Assembly (NCBI GenBank): GCA_905214615.1
Contig: CAJMMX010000010.1
Location: 1-44,454, forward strand
Direction of reading: 5' to 3'
DNA: 44,454 bases
Source of the DNA: an uncultured bacterium
GTDB lineage: Bacteria; Actinomycetota; Coriobacteriia; Coriobacteriales; Coriobacteriaceae
The notes beneath the pieces were generated by a model that saw only the letters and a program-made list of their open reading frames with translations, was not told the origin of the DNA and did not search any database. The position numbers were made by a program, and so were the translations under genes. This document shows, piece by piece, positions 39,530-44,454 of the stretch. The stretch's first letter is position 1, and every line of letters starts with the position of its first letter.

Positions 39530-42500
39530 TATGCATTCACGACCTTTCCGGTTTCGCGATCGAGTTTTTGCGAGACGACGCGACTGACGCCGTCGGCTTG
39601 CATCGAGACGCCGTAGAGAACGTCAGCATCCTCCATAGTACGGCGCTGATGCGAGATTACCAAGAGCTGCGTATCGGAACGCAGCACATCGAGGGCGCCG
39701 ATGAGCTTGGACAGGTTGGCGTCGTCGAGCGCAGCCTCGACCTCGTCCAGCACATAGAACGGCACCGTGCGCGTACGGTATACGGCAAAGAGCAGGGCGA
39801 GCGCCGTCAGGCTCTTCTCGCCACCCGACATGAGCATCATCTTGGTGATGCGCTTGCCGCGCGGCTGCGCCACGACCTCGATGCCCGTCTCGGCCGGATG
39901 CTCGGGGTCGGTCATCTCCAAATGTGCCTGGCCGCCCGGGAAGAGCATGGCGAAGATCTCGCGGAAATTCGCGTCGACCTTTTCAAACGTCACCAGGAAC
40001 GCCTTGCGCATCTTGCGATCAATGGCCACGGTGATCTTGGTGAGCGCCTTGCGCGCGCTCTCCAGATCGGCAAGTTGCTCCTCGATGTAGTCGGCGCGGC
40101 GCTTGAGCTGCTCGTACTCCTCCATGGCAACTTGGTTCACAGGGCCCAGATTGTTGATCTGACGCACAAGCTGGTTGAGCTCGCGCTCGGCGGCATCGCG
40201 GTCCGTGGGCGCGGGAAGCATGAGCGCTTCCTCGAGTATCGTGGTGCCATCGGCTGTAATGGCCTTAATGGCGGCCTCTACCTGCACCTCGAGCTTGCCA
40301 CGCGCAACCTTGAACTCATTTTGCGTCGCCGTGGCGGCATCAACCCGCTCCTTGGCACGGGAGACCTCGGCCTTGGCATCCTCGATGGTCTTCTTGAGCG
40401 AAGCGGAGTCCGCCTCTTCCAGAGAGGCCTGGTCACGCAGGCGCGCTGCCCAATCCGATGCGCGCTCCAGCAGGGCCGAATAGCGCTCGTGCATGGGGTC
40501 GACGCGCAGACGCAACAGCTCGAGTGAGCGCGAGGCCTGGCGTGTTCCGCGGATACGACGGTCGATGCCCTCAAGACGATGCTCCAGGTCGGGCACGCGG
40601 CCCTTCAGCGAACGCAGGCGCTCGCTCGTCTGAGCTAGGCGAACCTTGGCGTCGGCGAGCTTGCCAGCAGCCTCGGAATCGTCACGACGAACACGGTCAA
40701 GTTCATCGTTGGCCTCGGCAATCTGCAAGCCCAGGTCGCTTGCCTGCGCACGGGCCTCGTCACGCGAACGGGCGAGCTCGTCCACGCGCGGGCGCGCGGC
40801 GCGAACGGCCTCGGCGGCCTGCTCACGGCGCTTGGAAATGCGCACGCGCTCGACCTCTGCGTTGTTGGCGCTTTGCTCTAGGCGGCCGATCTCGGAAAGC
40901 AGCGAACGGCGCTCGCCCTCAAGACGGGCGATCTCGCCGGCGTTATCGCCCTCGGCGGTGCGCGCCTCCTCGACGGCCGAATTGGCCTCGACGACCTGAT
41001 CAGAAACATGCTCAAACACGGCAGCCAGATCGGGCTCCAGGCCCTCGAGCTCACGAATGCGGCGCTTGCGCTCCAAGGCACCCGATGCCTCACCGGCATC
41101 GAGACCCACGCGTACCAAGCCGCCGCAGGCAACGCGGGCACCATCAGGGGTCACATAGGTCACGCCATCCACAACCGGCGCCGCCAACGCGGCAGCCAAG
41201 TCATCGACCACGTAATAGCCGCCGAGCAGAGCCTCGACAACAGGACCGTAGCCCGCACGAACGGACAGGCGATCAACCAGACGGGTACCGAAAGCACCCT
41301 CGGCGGCCGCAGAACCGCTCACGCCGCGCGCTACCAGCAGCGCCTCGCCCGAGGCCTTCTTCTGGTCCAGGGCCGCACGACCGGCACGCTCAAGCGCGGA
41401 CGTATCGTCGAACAGCAGCGCATCGATATCGCCGGCGAGCAATTGCTCAACCAGGCCCTCAAGCTCGCGCGGGGCCTCGAGCACGTCGCCCAGACGACCC
41501 GAGACATCGTCGCCCAGCGCACCCACCAGGCGGCTCACGAGCGGCGAGCTGTCGGCCATGCGGGCATCGAGTTTCTTTTGACTGGCAAGCTCCGAGCGCA
41601 CCTCGGACAGCTTGTTGCGTGCCTCGCCCTCGCGGGCACGCAGGTCCTTGAGGGCAGCGCGTGCCGTCTCGGTGGCCTCGCGCGCATCGACCTGAGCCTG
41701 GCGAGCTTCCTCAAGAGCGTACTCAAGCTCCTCGGCGCGGTCGCGACGGCTCTCGAGCGAAGCCGTGACCTCCTCGAGCTGTTCATCGATCTGCTCCAGG
41801 CGCGAGGCGTACATGTTGTCCTCGACCTCGGCGTTGCTCAAGGAATCCTTCACCTTAGCGAGCTCGAGCGCGGCGTTATCGGCCACGCGCTGCACATCGC
41901 GCTGTTCGCGCGTAAGCTGCGAAATCTGTGCATCAAGCGCCACGCGGCGCTCGTGGAGCTCGGCAGCGGCAGGACCAGCGGCGTCAACGTCCTCCTGGGC
42001 CTGCATGTGCGCACCGGTCACTTCCTCAAGCTGGGCACGCGCGTCCTCGAGCTCCTCGACCACGCGACGACGCTGATGCTCGGAGCTCGAGATCTGACCG
42101 CGCATGTCAGACAGGCGCGACACCATGTTGTGGCCCTTTTCCTCGAGCAGGCGCATGTCGGAGTTAATGCGGCCGACCACATCTTGCATATGACGGCGCT
42201 GCTCGCCCAGATCGCCCACAAACAGGCCCTTTTCCTCGAGCATGACCTGAAGCTTCTCGAGCTCGCGCTCCTTTTCGCCCATGCGGTACTGCGCAAGCTC
42301 CAGCTCGGCGGCACCTTCCTTGGAGCGGCTCTCCAAGTCGTTCCACTGCGACTGCAGCGAACGCAGCTCGTCGACGGCAAGCATCTGCGTAAGCTCGTTC
42401 GCGCGCGAGGACAGCTCTTTGTACTTGCGCGCGCGATCGACCTGACGCTCCAGCGGTCGCAGCTGACGGGCGATTTCCTTATTGATGTCGCGGGCACGCG

Positions 42501-43065
42501 TCAGGTGCTCGTCCATCGACTTAATCTTTTTGAGCGCACGCTCCTTGCGGCGCTTGTGCTTGGAGATGCCGGCGGCCTCCTCGATGAGGGCACGGCGCTC
42601 CTCGGGGCGGCTCTGCAAAATGGCGTCGAGCTTGCCCTGGCTGATGATGGAATGCGTATCCTTGCCCAGACCCGAATCGTGCAGGATGTCCTGAATGTCC
42701 ATCAGGCGGCAGGGACTCGAGTTGATGAGGTACTCGCTTTCGCCCGAGCGATACATGCGACGGGTGATGGCGACTTCGTCAAAGTCGACGGGCAGCATAT
42801 GGTCCGAGTTATCGAGCACCAGCGTGACCTCGGCGACACCCACCGGCTTGCGAGCCGACGAGCCCGAGAAGATAACATCCTCCATGGCCTGGCCGCGAAG
42901 CTGCTTCGCGCTCTGCTCGCCCAGAACCCACAGGATGGAGTCGGAGATGTTCGATTTTCCCGAGCCGTTGGGACCGACGATGACGGTCAGGCCAGGCTCA
43001 AACGTCATATGGGCGCGGTCGGCAAACGACTTGAACCCTTTGAGCGTGAGGGACTTGAGATACAC
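39529..43065 (-). CDS. smc: Chromosome segregation ATPase SMC
   Basis: A condensin-like ATPase that organises and segregates the chromosome. The N terminus carries MYLKSLTLKGFKSFADR and the Walker A GPNGSGKSN (32-40). Long coiled coils (about 170-500 and 670-1000) flank the hinge (about 500-660, with the LVSRLVGALGDDVSGRLGDV region). The C-terminal head has the signature LMSGGEKSLTALAL and Walker B PFYVLDEVEAALDDAN. Length 1178 residues, typical. GTG start with GAGGAA close upstream; the rnc stop lies 10 nt before it. The partners ScpA and ScpB are not in the window. Confidence 0.96.
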   Translation of the reverse strand: MYLKSLTLKGFKSFADRAHMTFEPGLTVIVGPNGSGKSNISDSILWVLGEQSAKQLRGQAMEDVIFSGSSARKPVGVAEVTLVLDNSDHMLPVDFDEVAITRRMYRSGESEYLINSSPCRLMDIQDILHDSGLGKDTHSIISQGKLDAILQSRPEERRALIEEAAGISKHKRRKERALKKIKSMDEHLTRARDINKEIARQLRPLERQVDRARKYKELSSRANELTQMLAVDELRSLQSQWNDLESRSKEGAAELELAQYRMGEKERELEKLQVMLEEKGLFVGDLGEQRRHMQDVVGRINSDMRLLEEKGHNMVSRLSDMRGQISSSEHQRRRVVEELEDARAQLEEVTGAHMQAQEDVDAAGPAAAELHERRVALDAQISQLTREQRDVQRVADNAALELAKVKDSLSNAEVEDNMYASRLEQIDEQLEEVTASLESRRDRAEELEYALEEARQAQVDAREATETARAALKDLRAREGEARNKLSEVRSELASQKKLDARMADSSPLVSRLVGALGDDVSGRLGDVLEAPRELEGLVEQLLAGDIDALLFDDTSALERAGRAALDQKKASGEALLVARGVSGSAAAEGAFGTRLVDRLSVRAGYGPVVEALLGGYYVVDDLAAALAAPVVDGVTYVTPDGARVACGGLVRVGLDAGEASGALERKRRIRELEGLEPDLAAVFEHVSDQVVEANSAVEEARTAEGDNAGEIARLEGERRSLLSEIGRLEQSANNAEVERVRISKRREQAAEAVRAARPRVDELARSRDEARAQASDLGLQIAEANDELDRVRRDDSEAAGKLADAKVRLAQTSERLRSLKGRVPDLEHRLEGIDRRIRGTRQASRSLELLRLRVDPMHERYSALLERASDWAARLRDQASLEEADSASLKKTIEDAKAEVSRAKERVDAATATQNEFKVARGKLEVQVEAAIKAITADGTTILEEALMLPAPTDRDAAERELNQLVRQINNLGPVNQVAMEEYEQLKRRADYIEEQLADLESARKALTKITVAIDRKMRKAFLVTFEKVDANFREIFAMLFPGGQAHLEMTDPEHPAETGIEVVAQPRGKRITKMMLMSGGEKSLTALALLFAVYRTRTVPFYVLDEVEAALDDANLSKLIGALDVLRSDTQLLVISHQRRTMEDADVLYGVSMQADGVSRVVSQKLDRETGKVVNA

Positions 43066-43075
43066 GGTTCCTCGC

Positions 43076-43801
43076 TTAAACAGGCTTCTTGTTGAGAATC
43101 ACGCCGTTGGTGGTGTAACCCATGCGGTCGAGCGCTTCGAGCGCGGCGGCTCCCTCGGCTTCCTTCTTTGAAGAGCCGGAGCCGCGACCCTGGCGAATAC
43201 CATCGATCAACACCACGGCGGTAAAGGTGGGCGCATGCGCCGGGCCCTCGGAGCCAACAAGCTTATACGCTGGGGGTTCGTGACCGTCGGCTTGCACGCA
43301 CTCCTGCAAGAACGATTTGGGGTTCGCGGGGTGCTCGGCACGCTCGGAAGCCAAATGCGGCTTAAGCGTACGGTGAATGAACTCCGCTGCGGCATCCCAG
43401 CCGGCATCCAGGTACAGTGCGCCCACGAGCGACTCGTAGACGTTCTCGAGCGCCGAATGCAGGCCGCGCGCACCGGTACCGGTCTCGGAGGCACCAAAGA
43501 TGATGATGTCGTCGATGCCCAGCTCGTGAGAAACCTCGGACAGCGTGGCGCCCGAGACAAGCGACACCTTCAGGCGCGTGAGCTTGCCCTCGTCAAACTC
43601 CGGATAGGACTCAAAGAGCGAACGGGCGACGACGGCGCCCAAAATGGAATCGCCCAAGAACTCAAGGCGCTCATAGCTGGCAGAAACCGGCTGGCCCTCG
43701 ACTGCCGAGGGATGCGTAAGGGCCGCGCGCAGCAGCACCTTATTATTGAACTCGTGGCCCAGGATTTCCTGGGCGCGCGTAAGTCGTTCAGACAAAGCCA
43801 A
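43076..43801 (-). CDS. rnc: Ribonuclease III
   Basis: The double-strand-specific endonuclease processes rRNA and other structured RNAs. The catalytic domain has ERLEFLGDSIL with Glu44, Glu47 and Asp51, and DEGKLT with Glu71. The second metal motif reads ALENVYESLVGALYLD, placing Asn120 where E. coli has Asp114, while Glu123 (Glu117) is kept. The C-terminal dsRNA-binding domain covers about 165-230 (NPKSFLQECVQ ... SKKEAEGAAA). The length of 241 residues is normal. The start is TTG 43801 with GGAGG 8 nt upstream, lying in the acpP 3' end. Three bases separate it from acpP. Confidence 0.94.
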   Translation of the reverse strand: MALSERLTRAQEILGHEFNNKVLLRAALTHPSAVEGQPVSASYERLEFLGDSILGAVVARSLFESYPEFDEGKLTRLKVSLVSGATLSEVSHELGIDDIIIFGASETGTGARGLHSALENVYESLVGALYLDAGWDAAAEFIHRTLKPHLASERAEHPANPKSFLQECVQADGHEPPAYKLVGSEGPAHAPTFTAVVLIDGIRQGRGSGSSKKEAEGAAALEALDRMGYTTNGVILNKKPV

Positions 43802-43804
43802 GAC

Positions 43805-44047
43805 CTAGGCCTCCCTGGCGTTTTCGATCGCGTCGACGGCGTCGGCGACAGAGTTGAGCGAGAGCAGAGTCTCGTCATCGATCTCGAGGTTGAACTCGTC
43901 CTCGATGGCCGTAACCAGCTGCAGGCGCTCGAGCGAGTTGGCATCGAGGTCGTCAAAGGTGGTCTCATCGCTAATTTCGGCAACATCGACGCCCAGAACG
44001 TCAGCAGCGACCTCGGCGATCTTGTCGAAGATTTCGGAGCGGTCCAT
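43805..44047 (-). CDS. acpP: Acyl carrier protein
   Basis: The 80-residue carrier holds acyl groups on phosphopantetheine during fatty acid synthesis. The acceptor is Ser38 in DDLDANSLERLQLV; the residue before it is Asn, not the usual Asp of the DSL motif. Acidic helix 2 and IEDEFNLEIDDETL match the family. ATG 44047 has AGAGGA 7-8 nt upstream. Its position after plsX and before rnc is the widespread plsX-acpP-rnc arrangement, although fabD, fabG and fabF are not between them here. Confidence 0.93.
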   Translation of the reverse strand: MDRSEIFDKIAEVAADVLGVDVAEISDETTFDDLDANSLERLQLVTAIEDEFNLEIDDETLLSLNSVADAVDAIENAREA

Positions 44048-44161
44048 AGCGCTTCCTCTCATAGTGCATGAATACCAAAAGATTGGCACCGCGCGGGCAG
44101 CACCAATACACGGTTTTGATTCTACCCCACGACGTGCGCCGCGAGGCGCATAACGCCGCTG

Positions 44162-44454
44162 TTATAAAACGATACCGTCCATAGAGTTGGCGACGTTCTC
44201 GACCAGCCCGGCGCGCACGGCTTCGGCCGCCGCGAGCGTACCGTTTTTAACAGCTTCGACCGAGGTGGCGCCATGGCCAATCAGAACCACGCCGCGCAGG
44301 CCCAAAAGAATCGCGCCGCCCTTGGCGTCGCCCGAAAGCTTGGCCTTAATCTGGCGCATCTGCTTTTTAATGAGCAGCGCGGCGATCTTGGTGCCAAGCG
44401 AAGACATAAAGACGCCCTTGAGCTCCTGCAGCAAAAACTTGGCAGCACCCTCGG
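44162..44454 (-). CDS. plsX: Phosphate acyltransferase PlsX (C-terminal part)
   Basis: Partial gene, cut by the window end; the 5' part lies beyond 44454. The visible 96-97 codons include GAAKFLLQELKG, then KGGAILLGLRGVVLIGHGAT, the C-terminal region conserved in PlsX, and the last helices SVEAVKNGTLAAAEAVRAG. PlsX makes acyl-phosphate from acyl-ACP for phospholipid synthesis, which matches the acpP neighbour. The gap to acpP is 114 bp and includes a small GTGCGCC / GGCGCAT hairpin. Confidence 0.9.
   Translation of the reverse strand, partial: EGAAKFLLQELKGVFMSSLGTKIAALLIKKQMRQIKAKLSGDAKGGAILLGLRGVVLIGHGATSVEAVKNGTLAAAEAVRAGLVENVANSMDGIVL

Noticed and set aside
41008..43095. Plus-strand frame of 695 codons antisense to smc
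   Set aside because: The product is Leu/Ala/His/Arg-rich without motifs and mirrors the smc coding strand.

Overview
This 44.5 kb window looks like chromosome from an anaerobic, GC-rich member of the Coriobacteriia (Actinomycetota), most likely Collinsella or a close relative. That placement is my inference from recalled protein resemblance, codon usage, GTG/TTG starts with AAGGAG-type ribosome binding sites, a pyruvate formate-lyase activase, and the gene order plsX-acpP-rnc-smc-ftsY-ffh. No rRNA or tRNA gene, prophage or CRISPR array was seen.

Layout. 1-3.9 kb (+): degV, pflA, a beta-lactamase-like remnant, mtnN and engB. 4.2-9.6 kb: aspartate-family amino acid genes, with thrC and thrB leftward and aspartokinase and asd rightward from a shared 104-bp control region; homoserine dehydrogenase is absent. 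10-16 kb (+): ogt, a decayed histidine kinase, an AIM24-family gene and a MacB/FtsX-type ABC exporter. 16.5-20.2 kb (-): an XRE regulator with a repeat domain and membrane segments, a group III-like phosphofructokinase and a membrane-anchored Ntn hydrolase of the choloylglycine hydrolase type. 20.3-25.1 kb: an M18 aminopeptidase, a 2-hydroxyacid dehydrogenase, a SEC-C methionine aminopeptidase and a COG0731 radical SAM protein. 25.3-28.6 kb (+): an alpha/beta hydrolase, then a GGDEF(degenerate)-REC-HD-GYP protein with an HPt partner. 28.6-29.1 kb: fossil transposase and recombinase. 29.1-36.1 kb: DUF523, ftsH, a cobalamin adenosyltransferase, a MATE exporter, a SpoU methyltransferase, folA and thyA. 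36.2-37 kb (+): a DUF134-NifX regulator with a His/Cys tail behind paired palindromic operators. 37.1 kb to the end (-): ffh, ftsY, smc, rnc, acpP and partial plsX, tightly packed and probably cotranscribed.

The most unusual signal is intergenic. At least six kinds of palindromic repeat fill the gaps: a roughly 52-bp element with a constant 13-nt loop (four full copies, one degenerate), hairpins with the same loop theme but other stems, long imperfect palindromes of 120-180 bp overlapping the 3' ends of thrB and pfk, and several MITE-like inverted repeats. Several of them supply or overlap the stop codon of the neighbouring gene.

The best functional leads are the DUF134-NifX gene with an internal Shine-Dalgarno and start, the phosphorelay-like GGDEF/REC/HD-GYP plus HPt pair, and the Ntn hydrolase whose catalytic cysteine lies about 96 residues inside the precursor.
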